Shown one piece after another: positions 52,200 to 64,000 of a stretch of 64,000 nt of DNA. How positions within the stretch are numbered: the first letter of the stretch is position 1; each line of letters starts with the position of its first letter. The notes under the pieces are model-generated. The model was not told where the DNA came from. It was given only the letters and a program-made list of their open reading frames with translations, and searched no databases. Source of the DNA: Wuchereria bancrofti (taxonomy: Eukaryota > Nematoda > Chromadorea > Rhabditida > Onchocercidae); NCBI GenBank assembly GCA_005281725.1, contig SSBO01000012.1, positions 3,330,194 through 3,394,193 on the forward strand. Reading direction: 5' to 3'. Both the position numbers and the translations under genes were made by a program.

Positions 52200-55100
52200 A
52201 TACTGGAACTGTGTATAGGGATTTCTGGATTATTTGCTTCTGTGTTCTTTTATCTGCTTTTACTACTTTATAATCATCGTCGTTTCATTTTTTTATGTAT
52301 GAAGAGAACGCATGTATTCATGCAGGAGCTGAACAGAAATTATTCGAACACTGCTGTCACTCACTGTATGTTGTATGAAAGATGTTATTTTAATCTTATT
52401 CACAGGAAACAATCGAGATGGTGCTGTTCAGATATTTTATTATATGAAATTTTCCATTCCGCTAAGCAAATTTTCAAAATTTCGTTGAACACTTTTAGAA
52501 AATTAACTATTAATCACCATTTTGTCGTTTCTTAATTTTCTAATTTTGAGAAGAAATAAATAACTTTCGTTTTACTGTATTGAGATTCAGTTGGTAGTAT
52601 TCTTTTAGGTGCACATGGATTTGAAAAAAAAAATCATTTTTTAAATCTCTTCCTTCTTTTAACTTCCACTCATCTTTTTCTCCTTTGTTTTTGTGCTTCA
52701 CTTTCCGCACCAATCACAAAGTGTAAACTCATTTGGCGAGCAATGTCAACAAACAAAAATTAGTTGCGGCGCATCTTCATGCTTCTTCACGTGATGACTT
52801 ATCATGAGTTTTAAACTGAGGAAATTGGTCGCCTCTTCATTCACCATGTTCATATTTATGTAATCATCAAATTTCATTACAGCAGACTAGAAATTTGAAG
52901 AGGTGAAAGAAATAAACGATCCGAAAACGAGTTTTTAAGTTCCTATAAACTTTTCTTCCTCTCTCCTGCCTTACTCATCCCTTTCCTTCGAAATGGTCAT
53001 ATTATGACCTCTCTTTTTTCCGCTGAGCTGTAAACCATTATCTTGTTTGAAACGCATTTTCTTTTCTCTCCTGACCTTTCTTTACTCACCATTTCATTGC
53101 AGGATGCTGGCTGATGCATTATCAAACGAAACAAATTTTTTTTTCAGATTGAAGTTTGCATTTTATCATGGAGCAGTTATTAGAAACATCCAAAATTTTC
53201 ACATTCTCCTAATAAATTTCGGTAATGTCTGGAACATTTGAGTTGTATCATCCACCCGTCTCGACCATTTGTCTCTCCATCTAGTTTATGTAAAAAAAAA
53301 AACTTCAATTCGAACTTGCTGCTCATATTTGTTTCTGTATTTTAAATCTTGGTTTTTGACCGCATTTTTGATCTGACGGAATTATCCCAAGTATTCAGTT
53401 CTGATTGCAATCAGTAACTTCTATACAGAGGAAAATCTACTGGAAATGAGAAACTGAAGTTCAAATGAAGTTCAGAAACAGTGTTTTTAATTCTTAGATG
53501 CCTATAAATCTTATCTGGGAACCATACATAACTTTATTACCATTAGATGACAAGAGTATAGAAAAGTGAAGATGGCTTTTGCAATTTTATTTGATGTTAT
53601 TTGACGATCTAAATTCATATTCTACTTACCATAATGGTATCAGAACCTCATAATTTCCATAATTTCCAGAGCAAACAGTGATGGACATGAAGAGGAATAT
53701 AGGCCTTTTGGAAGCTTTTTTTGCACTGACTGCTATCATATGAAAATAATTGAAACCATTATGCAGTAAAGACTTTGTCACGACTTGACTGTAACTTTCC
53801 TTTTTTGAGAGTTTATTAGTGAAATAATAGCAGGTATTAGCTTTAAATTTTGCGTTCGATGATAGGACATGTACGAGTTGCATGCGCTGAAAATCGTTTT
53901 CTATCCATTTTTGGAGTCTTACTATGGCGGAATGTTGAATGTTGAGACTGCATGAAATGTGTGCAACAAGTAATGCTGACCAGTGCCATTCTATTGCCAT
54001 TCTCTCCATATCTTCATATTTTCAATGTCACCAAGGCCAATTTTTATTTGAAGAAGTCAAGAATTTCAGTGAGGTGGAAGTCCGGTGAAGCATTGGGCAC
54101 GCACTAAGCAAATAAATACCTTCTACTCGCCGTCCACTCAACTTCTCTTATTCTCCTTCTTTCGCCTCTTTTCCTGTTTTCCCTCAGCTACCCGTGCTAT
54201 TTTAGATAGTGTTCGAAGATCTGCTTCCCCGTCATTAATTTTATTAATTATCTCAAACTTGCGGGAAATCCATACCTTTACATCTCGTTCATCCACCTCA
54301 TTCGGGTTTGCATTGTTGATTAACCTAACGAGTCATTGAAGTTTTTTCGTCCTTCACAACTGTCCGTGTTCTACTTGTCACAGTATCATTTTTCCTGTCT
54401 TTGAATTATGAACAATAAATATTGAGATACTACTATCACTCTTTTCATTTTTGGAGATATTAATAAATACAATATTCATTATCTTGTTGTCCTCTAGTTA
54501 TAAATTAAATTGGTACCATAGCTTCATTTGGTACTGTGGCTTCATATCTGAAGAATATTAATTAAGATTTCATGCTCCCATAGCTGATCCTCTTCTTAGT
54601 AAACGACAAAATGTAACTGGACTAGCTTAACACTCTGAATTTCACTTCCACTTTAATTTATGTTCATTTATGATTTCTGTCTTTTGCTTCAGTTTTTTGG
54701 ATTAATGCAGCAAAAACTATTAATGAGTTTCGACTTTAAAATGTTGGAAAAGAAAATTTGGCTTTAGAAAAATCACTGCTTCAGTTCAGTTGCAAAACAG
54801 ATGCTCCATTCATCAGTCCACCCATTCTATTCATCCTCTTACTATCCAAACTAACCGAAAAAAAATCATCGTAAAGGAAGGAGGACAAAAGAGAGATCGC
54901 ATAACTTGAATAGCTCAGATCCACAAGCTAGTTCATGCCACTTCACGCTTCCTTCTCCCCTGTATCCTTCTAGGATATAGGTAAGAGCAAGTGACGAATA
55001 TACCTGATATAGGATTGATGAGCGAAATTTCTCATCTCGTTGACTGCTGTCTCCTATTGTCTTAAATCTTTAGCCTATAGCTTTTTGTCCAATCAACTTC

Positions 55101-58012
55101 TCTGACCTGCTGCCTATTGCCTTTCAGAATCTAGAGTCTTTTTGTCACATCTTGTTGATTATCAGAAATTACTATTCCTCAAATTTTGCTGACCATCCAT
55201 CATCCAACGAATTCAGTTTGCTTGCCAGCTGCTGTATTTGTATTTGTTCGAACATATTGTGACGTTGAATATAACCTTTTCTTTTTCTCTCTTTCTCTCC
55301 GTTTTCTTCCTTCATATTTTGATCAGAAACTGTTTAACCAATATATTTGAAAGTCCTCCATCTCTCTCTCTCTCAAAAAAAATCTTTTCAGCCTTGAACG
55401 TTTAAGAAAAAAAGAAATTCCTATTTATTTTCGTTTTCAACCGAAATCTACACCTCTTTCTTTTTGTCCTCTGAAATGCTTCACGAATGAAATCCCGCAA
55501 AAAAAGGTGGAGGAAGTCTCACGTCTGTTCTTTTTCTATTTCATATTCCTTAAATTATTAGGCTTTGATAATCCATTTTGAACTCTGATTGAATTTAGAA
55601 AAACTTCATGACTTTACCTTTACTTACGGTATTTTCTTGCCTCAAAATTTATATCAAATTTCGAGATAATTCCATTTTGTAAGTGGTCAGACAGTGTATG
55701 TTTTCAGGACTATTTGGTTATTCGGAACAACATGTCTTTCGGTGTCTTTCTGTGACGACGTACCCGTATGTGGGGCAGATGTCATAGTCGACCTCATATG
55801 ATGGGCCCACAAAACCTACTATCAAATCATTTCGTTTATTCCATTCTATGGCCAGATTTTCAGTGGCCACATGTACAGACTATTATTGAAAAAAAATTAC
55901 TAAAACTTAACCCTTCGATTTCATTAAACATAACAATATTTACAATCGTTGTGTAAGCAATACCAAGATAGCATTCTCTACTTCCATAACATATTTTAAA
56001 ATTAAAATTGCAATAAAATGTTCTACTTTTCAACAGCATATTTCGGTCTAAATTTTAATTTAAAGCATTTTCTTGATCTTCACTAACTGGGCTGTAATAT
56101 TCTCTTTTTTTTTTTAAATCATTTCTGTTCTAAAATTGCTCTGTAGCGGTCAAAACTTATCGTACCATATTTTCACCTGAAGTCTTTCAAAAATCTAGCA
56201 ATATTGCTTGATTTATCAGTCCTTGCAGCAAAAAAAATCTTCCTGTGACCGTAAAAAATAAAAAAATTTTCCTGTGACTTTTTCCAGAAAACAATGTATT
56301 AGGAATCAGATTAATTGGGTCTTGGCACTGATACTGATAATAAGGCAAAGAAAGGATTGGGTGTGAAGTTTGGAATTTCTTAATGAAGTTTTCATTGTGA
56401 ATGTATATATAAAGACGAGTTTATAGTCATTAAAATGTTTATGTAGCTCCCTGTCAGTACTATCTTTGCCTGGTTAGTTTATTTAATTGGACTTTTTATT
56501 TGCGGTTTGCTATGTGACCTGAATGACTTTCGTATTTATTTTTTTTTTTTGATTTTGATTTTATCAAGGCGAACGCAGAAATTGCATATACAATTTTACA
56601 TATCCGAGACTTTTGAATTATCTGCTATAGAGGAACTGGTAAAATTATTGTATGTACCGTACCGTCTTCATAATATAGAAAAAATTGCGAACAGTTAAAG
56701 GAATAGAAGAAAATGATAGGTAGATAAGTTTGAGTAACCCAAACTTGTAATAAGAATAGGTGATAAACGAGGGAAATATAGTGAAAGGGGAATAAGGAAA
56801 TAAGACAGGAAATAGGTAGTCAATGTTACAAAAAGGGCTTAAATCAAACTCGGAGATGTAATATTACCAGTGTAATGCGGGTACTGTATTCTGTGGACCT
56901 CTTCATTTTTCTTTTTCAAATTTCTTTAATTTATTCGTCATATCGGTTTGTTGTATTCCTACAGCGACCATATAAAATTTTTCGCATTCTCATCATTTCA
57001 TTCCCATTCCGTTTTCGTATGCTGAGTACATTCATATCTTTCCGAATTGTAGATACTACGCTTAATCAAGTTCATATGTTGACATGCGAATGGTTCAGTT
57101 TAAATTAATTTTAGGGTGCACAGAAAGGTCGCTTATGTAGATGAAATATTTTTGGTAAAGAGGCCATCCATCCTTTTGTAAACGACCTCTTTTCCTCTGA
57201 AATATTTGAAGATATATGTTGTTCGTTTAGTAAACTGGAAATGAATTCTGCATAATAACTTTGTGGATCCTAAATGGTTTCTTTTAGAAATCTGTGATTT
57301 CATCTATTGGCAGTGTTCTGGCTAAAATAGGTATGAGAGATCCATGTAAAACCTTTAACCACCAGCCATAATCTATCATTTGTTTCGTCTGACGCCAAGG
57401 TCATATAGTTGAATTATTAATAAACACTATATCGATTCACCGCCTTTTATATTTTTTCAACAAATTTTCGAAATGTTTACACTGGAGTTATTACTGGGAA
57501 AAACATTTCCAGACAACTGTCTTTCTTATAGTCTTTGCTCTCTGTTTAATGGCAGCCAAAAAAGTTCTTTTCTTTCAAAAGGTTAGAATGAGATCAAATT
57601 TATGAACTCTGGAAGTCTTTGCATTTATTTCTTGTTCTTTTCTTTTTTTTTTCTAATAAGAAGGAAGGAAATAAGATTATTTGCCAGTATATATGGCAAG
57701 TGTGATAATACCACCGATCTGTTGAAGTGTAAGATCCCTGCTCTGTTGCTGTATTTTGCTCATCTTGAACAAATGCTGTGCCGAAATCAGTAATACTATC
57801 CTTTCGCTTTTATTGTTATTGATTCTTTTTTTGTTAACAAATTTCTTACCACTTTGCTGATTTGCAGAGAGTTTTCATTACTGGTCAATTTATAGAGCTA
57901 AAAATATGGAAAATTGTCTCTAAGCAATAAAAACTCACAGAAATCATTAAGCAGCTATCGGTGACTGTTTGTAGTACTCCTCCCGCTCTGCTTCCTTGCC
58001 TCTTGTACATAC

Positions 58013-58110
58013 CGTCATCGTCGGTGTCGTCTTCATTACCATCATCATTGTTATTGTCGTCATCAGGTGCGAAATATTCAAGAGCTGGTCCGCTTTTACC
58101 CTGGTATCTT
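58013..58110 (-). CDS. candidate isolated exon, strongly acidic
   Basis: On the minus strand an AAATTTTTAG acceptor (ends 58111) and a GTATGT donor (58012) bound a 98-nt segment whose middle 96 bases read RYQGKSGPALEYFAPDDD followed by an Asn/Asp/Glu-rich run. No partner exon was found on either side in this gene-poor region. The acidic run arises from GAC/GAT/AAT triplets, so a trinucleotide-like low-complexity repeat is the main alternative. Confidence is low. Confidence 0.25.
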
Positions 58111-61100
58111 CTAAAAATTTCATCTGTAGTCTTGCTTTTTCGTTTCCTTTATACAATCTAACGTATCCTTTGTCCACTGACAGGGACAGTACTGCAAAAA
58201 TATTTGACAGTTTCGGTAGGAAGAATGGAAAATTTACTGTCTTCTTTTGGTTGCTCAACTAGTTTTGACTTTAGACAGAATGACTTCCAGTATAATGATC
58301 ATAATTTGATAAGGATTGTGATGGCATTATTCGGCTAATAAGCCAATATTAATATGTACGACCGGTCAATCAGTAACAAGAAAATGCTGAATTTCGTTTA
58401 AATCAGTATAGTTCATGTCATATGAAGCCATCTATTGCTGATTGTTCTTCTCTTTGCATCAGTTTTGTTTAATGTCAGTTGTCTTCCAAGTTATGCAGAT
58501 AGCGTTTCTTGTATCGGGAAGTATGAATTTTTGAGAACTAAAACATCTGGAAATGTTGAATGAGGTCAGTTCAATCCTCTTCTCTCTCACTGTACAACCA
58601 AAAATCCAGTTAAACCATACCTGTGTTCCACTTTTATGCCTTCTCCAATTTGGTTCCTACAAATCCGCACATGCCCATTAAACAATCTTCTGTTCCGTCT
58701 TCCCTTTCTGTAACTTCGCGGCAATAAACATTTTCAGTCTTTTGTTATATTTCCTTATAATCGCTTATCCTAATAGCAGTTAACTACTCATTTGGATTTG
58801 TTTAAATTTGTATTTGAATTCCTTTTATAGATAGCTTCAACTTTCTTGTCATATTTGAAAATCTGTAATCCATAGAGAAGCTGGATTATTCGTTGTAATA
58901 ATTCAAAGTATAACCTGTTGTGATTCTGGAATCACTTAAGCAAAATCTTCGACTAGTCTAAAAGTAATGTGAACGAGTAAACATCAGATGTTCTTTTACT
59001 AACAATTTAAATGTTGATAAAGGATTTTCTAGAAAGAAGCTCTAGTACCATTTGTTATTTAGATTACTCTCATATAAAAAATGTGCTTCTTAATCTTCAG
59101 TTCGAATCACTCCCAGTGATTGCTTACATTTTGAGTCGTACACATGGAATGATGTACCATAATTTTCTCGCCGATCAATGGTCACCCTGTTTGCATATTC
59201 ATTCATCCATCAAGAATTGTTGGTGTTGGGGAAGAGCCGGGGGAGAGAGAGAAAGAGAGAGCCCGGTGTTGAGTGCCGTTGCGGTTGATTAATTGGCTCT
59301 TCAAACCACATTGCCATGTACGCGTTATCTAATATAATGACATTGTAAGATGACAGTACGTCTACATGTACCGCATTAGTTCGGGGTAATCCCATCTCAT
59401 TTTGGGTAACAATAGCAGTTAGTACCAGAGTAACTGAAATTTTAAATTAATTTTCCTAATTTTATTAGATTCAGTCACATTCTTCTAAAAAATTATTCGG
59501 TCCATTTCCGAGCATTCTGGAGGGCAAAATTTTCTCCCAAAAATTTATAGACAATTGTTTTAAAGTTTTCAGCAATTTACAGTTTCGTGCAATAAATTAA
59601 TAGGATTGTTTAAGATCTTTTTGAGTACTTCTTATTTTATTTACTACTGGCCAGTTGAAAAATAATAATTTAGCATCCAGTGGAAAAAAACTGTTTCTTA
59701 CTTTAAGAGCTTACAAAAATACTCCTACACTGATGAAAAGTTGCTTGTGAAATCATGTAAAATAAAATCATTTCCTCTGGAAACGTATTCGCGTTTTGCT
59801 GATTCTCGAAGAGTCGTGAATTTAATTTTCATTAAATTTTTAGATCTCTTTTATCGATTTTCCTGGAATTTCAATGATGTTATGTATACGTTTTTTAAAT
59901 TTATTCCTCGCTAATTCAGACACAATATTGAAAGTTTCTAGTTGAAATTAAATTTACTCCTCTAAAAATTAAAAAATAAAACTACTGTGGACATTCCGTA
60001 TATTCCTTAACCTTTAGCAAATTGATTTTGGAAAAAAAATTGATTTGCCATTCTACTTTATGCTATTTCTTTCATTCATGTCTTTTTACCTTGTGTTTGT
60101 TCCTTAATTCTTCAAAATTATCCTGATATATTTGTATGAAATTGATTCCATCGACTGGTACCGGGCAGGCACCACTTATATATTATTGTTTGTGTCATCA
60201 ATTTGATTTAAAAGAACCAATTTTCAAGAGGTTAACCTCTAGCTGTGAGGAATTCGACCTTCCTTATCGTTGTGAACAAATAAAGAGAGAAAGAGAATAT
60301 TGATCAGGAAAGACTTACCTTTGTTAAATTAATTGATCAGAAAAGACATATCTTTGTTGGATGTAAAATGACAATTTCATTTGAAAAAGGAAAGAAATTT
60401 TCGAAAAATATTAACGGACGGCAGTTTTTTCTAGAAATGGCTTTTTATTTTTGTATTTTGTAGCACAAAGAAAAAGGTCTTATCTATCCATTAATATCAC
60501 AGATTACTTTGTTCATTCTTGCAATCTGTTGCTTAAATTTTGTGGACTGTCAGTAATTTCCCAGAAAATTGACCGCCATTTCTCTTTTCGGATGATTTCG
60601 CACCATCTTTAATATGCAGATTTTATTTAGTTTCATTTCGTTACAAAGTATGAGAGGTTGTATTCTATCCATCAATACTTTTGCTTTAAAGGCCTTACCT
60701 TTTCATAACTCATTCCCATAGAAAACACTGGTTGGAAATGTTCCTTTTTTGGGTTTCCGAAGTTTTCAAGCGTCTGAGTGGTTGAGATCAGTTTCCTTGA
60801 CATACGGATTCCTTGTGACTTCCATGCTGAGTATGTTATTTTTTGTTATAATTCCAAAAAAAAAAATCTCTCGAGAACAAACACCATATGTCGAAGTTTG
60901 AAACGAGCTAGTTTACCATGTCCATCTGGTCTTATATCATTAAATAATCTTAGGTACTGCTTGGAAATTTCTTAATTCAAAGTTGTTAATTTAACAAAAT
61001 TTCACCCTCGAAGCGCTAATTATTAGTCATTATCATCCAGAAATTTGTTTCGTAGGACTAGTGTTTTCTTATTTTAATTTACTAACTTGTTTTCTTGTTT

Positions 61101-63149
61101 TAATTTATTGAAATTTCCTTTAAGATCAAAATTATTTTGTCTTATATTATCATTCTGATATAGAATATAGTTCTTTGAAGGAGGAATTAGTTGGGATATA
61201 TCTCTACTTCCCTTGACGCTTCTGCATTATGAAAAAAAAAATTTCAGTTAAATTATTCTAAAATTGTCAATGATCTTTGGCCACCATAATAATACTTTTG
61301 AAGACAAATTGTGTCACAACTGACATAACAGAGCCTTGATTGGAGCAAAATTCAACCGCTCATTTCTTTCTGCTGTGTCCTTTTGAGCGCTTTCTATGCT
61401 TTAGTAGCATATCCGCAAGATTTATGTATAAATATTCTAAAAATAGGGTTACTACTACTGTACATTCTGAGCTCAAATCATTAACCGATTTGCTGATGCA
61501 CAAAGAATGGCGTGCACATTGAATTTAATCAAATTCCATGACGCCACTCACGTTTTTCGACATTGTAGTTACCCATATTTTCTTCCTCTCCCTTCTCAAT
61601 TCACTCCTTGATTTTTTGCAGTGAAAACTTCGTAATAAAGACTTGAAGAAACAGCTTTAAAAAAAATTTTCCTATCCATGTTTGAAAGTTTTCTTCAGGT
61701 TTCAAGAAGAAATTTTCCTTTTAATTTCAGTTTCAAAGCCAACAATTGTACATATTTTCCTCAAAATGTTGGAAAATAGATCATCGATTTGACGATTTAA
61801 ACATTGTTGGTGAAGTAGCAGAGATTGAGCAGTGCTGAAGGTATGACACCTCGAAAGCTCTATGGCCTAGGGAATGCTGCCTCTATGAACTGCTCTTGCC
61901 TAAACAGTCTTAATCGTTGACATTTTAGTCATTTCACAATCTCATGCAACATGCATTGACTCCAAGCAGATGATTGATTATTCGAAGCTATCCATCTGAT
62001 AATATGTACCTTTGAACTTTTATACAATAGCCATAATGAAATTTTTTCTAATTGTTCAAATGTTACATTCCTCATTGACTTACGAGAGCTGAGAGTAATT
62101 GTTCGGCATAAAGGCACTCAAAAGAAATGACACATATTAAACACGATGAACAAACATGCAATTCCCTGATGACTTTCATTTTTCCTCAGAAGAAATTTAT
62201 TCTTTTATACCTTAATTTTTTATTTTTCTATCAATAAATTTTTCATCTTTACAGTAAAATAAATCAAAGGGATTCGTAATCTTTCCAGTGTTGTTCCACT
62301 AATCTAGCAAAATAATAGCTTTTTTTGGAAACAGTATTTCATACTTTCCTGGGAATTAAACTTCTTAATAACTATTTGGAAAATTTTATTTTAAAAATAA
62401 AGGGAATTTTAAGACTTCCAACTGTATGCCGTTGTTTTTCCAATACCATTCTATAGATTGCTATCACGGGATAGAGTTATATATACGTTTATGTTTATAT
62501 TTATATAATGTATTTATAGTGATTCCTTTGTTGGTCGATTTCAAATTTTGACATGAAATAATATGCTTCCGTTACCTTCAGATATATAAGAGTAGCTCAT
62601 TAATTACTAGCATTCATCACTAGGAGCTCATTATAATTTAATGTTGCTGCAATCGTCCAATCTAAATTTCCTGTGCTATAGTAATCTGACCGTTCGGAAT
62701 GTTTTTATAGCTTAAATTTGGTAGATTTAATAACACAAACATACGAAGAGTTCACTTTATACTCTGGTGAAATAAGAAAGATTGAATTGGGGACTAATTT
62801 CTGTGCTTTTTATGTCGTATTTCTAACTGGTTGATGTTTTGTTTATTTAAAAGTAAATTTCAATAGTTCTGCTTCTCACATAAGTATATATATATATGGC
62901 AGCAAATGTGCATATACAAATCAAATGCAACAATAAACTGTTTATTGTTTGGAAACAAGAGCAAACCAGCATTATGTTAAGTACCACAGCGGAAATCAGC
63001 AACTAGTGACATTTATAAAATCGTATCTGCTCAGTAGACTAATAAAATGATTATCCAGTTTTTTTTCCTTCTCCTAAAACTTAGATGATCAAATCCGGAC
63101 TTTTTTCAGGCTCATATTTTTGATTGGAGCGGAGGAGAAACACCGTCTG
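58111..63149. other. gene-poor stretch, right part
   Basis: AT-rich DNA with no supported gene. A GA-rich microsatellite sits at 59242-59261 inside an otherwise motif-free 93-codon frame. Short imperfect repeats occur near 60298-60360 and 61080-61110. The acceptor TTTTTTCAG ending at 63109 marks the start of the tetraspanin exon. Confidence 0.5.
59242..59261. repeat. GA-rich microsatellite
   Basis: GGAGAGAGAGAAAGAGAGAG, a short simple repeat in intergenic or intronic sequence. Confidence 0.9.
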
Positions 63150-63873
63150 ATGCCGTCGGTGGAGTACGGCCGTTTTGGCCTGCAGCCGACGGCCATCAAT
63201 CAGAACCGTAACAAACATTTGTTAGACGAACCGAAGAAGCGTAAACCACGTCAAGAAATCTGTGCGCCCCTCAAATGGCTCTGTTTCATTGCCAATTTCT
63301 TAGTCTTTGTACGTTTGCATACTTGAGTGGTGGTTGCTTTGTCTACAAACTGTTTGCTGATGGTTTAAACAACTTGGTAAACAAAGCAAAGGAAAAAAGA
63401 TTAAATCCTGGGCTGGAAAGAAAATGAAGCAAAACTATTCTAGTTGTTAAATGGGGGTTCATTTCAAATCTGATCAAGATACTAGATACTCCTCTGTTAA
63501 AAGCCGTCTAAGTAATAAAGCAAATAAAAGAAAAAATTAGACCAGCTTTGTTCTAACTTTTTGATTTAGCTCGCATAATTCAACAACTGATTCAGTTCTG
63601 AGGGACCATCGCACCAGCCTAGACTTTGGATGTATTTCTCAATATGTTATAAATAATTATAATTTCACAAATAGTGTGTTGCAGCTTATCGGTGTGACAT
63701 GTTTGGCACTCGGTGTATATTTGTGCATCAAGGATCCGCGACCAATAGCCGAGTGGGCGGATGTCTTCCTGAATCCAGCTGTTATGCTCACCATTATTGG
63801 GCTTGCCATATGCATTGTTTCATTAATGGGATCCCTTGGTGCACTAAGAGATAATATTGCATTGCTCAAAACG
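63150..63873 (+). CDS. tetraspanin, N-terminal part (continues past the right edge)
   Basis: Two exons, 63150-63308 and 63685-63873, join in phase 0. After a charged cytosolic leader of about 40 residues (MPSVEYGRFGLQPTAINQNR, then basic KKRKPRQE) comes TM1, split by the intron (LKWLCFIANFLVFV then LIGVTCLALGVYLCI), the short first extracellular loop, then TM2 VMLTIIGLAICIVSLMGSLG followed by ALRDNIALLKT, the tetraspanin TM2-end signature (G-x-L-R-E/D-N). The CCG loop, TM3 and TM4 would lie beyond the window. FLNPAVMLTIIG resembles the DPAVLLIVVG of the TspanC8/TSPAN33 group, a weak hint at subfamily. The frame stays open upstream of ATG 63150 to the acceptor ending at 63109, so a longer N terminus is possible. 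The first exon is markedly GC-richer than its surroundings. After 63873 the last 127 bases are intron. Confidence 0.85.
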
Positions 63874-64000
63874 GTTACTCATCTTCGTTTAAAAATTTCA
63901 TGAAGCTGTGAAGAATAACAGCTTGCAGATTATCTTAAGATCAGCGTGACTTATAATATTTAAATACTTATTAAAATTTTCTAAGCAATTTTCAATATGG

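Larger units (their letters stand above)
49527..58012. other. gene-poor stretch, left part
   Basis: AT-rich sequence with many homopolymer and pyrimidine runs. The longest frames (141 codons at 52110-52535, 127 codons on the minus strand at 53626-54009, 124 codons at 51033-51407 minus) are low-complexity or cross A/T runs and show no motif. It could be true intergenic DNA or long 5' introns of the tetraspanin gene at 63150. A perfect hairpin lies at 49797-49816 and a pyrimidine tract at 52156-52199. No tRNA, rRNA or transposase was recognised. Confidence 0.5.

Noticed and set aside
52110..52535. 141-codon open frame
   Set aside because: First third is a CT repeat; the remainder has no motif and no plausible splicing.
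54240..54262. Partial resemblance (CTCAAACTTG) to the reverse complement of the nematode SL1 spliced leader
   Set aside because: Match stops after ten bases, so no SL RNA gene can be claimed.
59011..59292. 93-codon open frame
   Set aside because: Crosses the GA microsatellite, no motif, no partner exons.

Overview
This is eukaryotic nuclear DNA from an animal and most likely a spirurid or filarial nematode. It is AT-rich, with metazoan genes cut into many short exons (about 15-350 nt) by AT-rich introns, mostly 50-400 nt, that use GT...AG sites with TTTTCAG/TTTTAG acceptors and frequent GTTAGT or GTATTA donors. The nematode assignment is inferred from this architecture and gene content; no spliced-leader gene or species marker was seen. 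There is no operon, phage, CRISPR array or bacterial insert.

Layout. 1-5005 (+): 3' half of acetyl-CoA carboxylase with its carboxyltransferase domain. 8449-12688 (+): Polycomb E3 ligase RING1/RNF2, with an N-terminal RING and a C-terminal RAWUL domain. 15047-16043 (-): replacement histone H3.3 in three exons. 17538-18510 (-): a probable LTR of a retrotransposon, interrupted by an 11-base assembly gap. 21100-24269 (+): TMEM129-type ER E3 ligase. 25466-27033 (+): three mutually in-phase exons of a gene I do not recognise. 30113-33760 (+): NRAMP/DMT1 metal transporter. 35750-37501 (-): a tetraspanin. 39382-41261 (-): glyoxalase II with an apparent mitochondrial leader and an internal second start. 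42349-45330 (-): an unrecognised multi-exon gene, divergent from 47153-49526 (+), an MKK3/MKK6-type MAP kinase kinase of the p38 pathway. 49527-63149: 13.6 kb with almost no convincing coding sequence. 63150-right edge (+): first two coding exons of a second tetraspanin.

The genes are not a functional cluster; they are ordinary housekeeping and regulatory genes: lipid synthesis (ACC), chromatin (RING1, H3.3), ER-associated degradation (TMEM129), iron/manganese uptake (NRAMP), methylglyoxal detoxification (HAGH), stress signalling (MKK) and membrane organisation (two tetraspanins). RING1 and H3.3 both act in chromatin, but nothing shows that their proximity matters.

I found no new biological system. 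The points most worth following up are a shortened conserved segment in the ACC carboxyltransferase, the two unrecognised genes, a putative 15-nt microexon in the NRAMP gene, the glyoxalase II dual start, the LTR remnant, a 32-nt Z-DNA-prone tract upstream of H3.3, and several recent local duplications.
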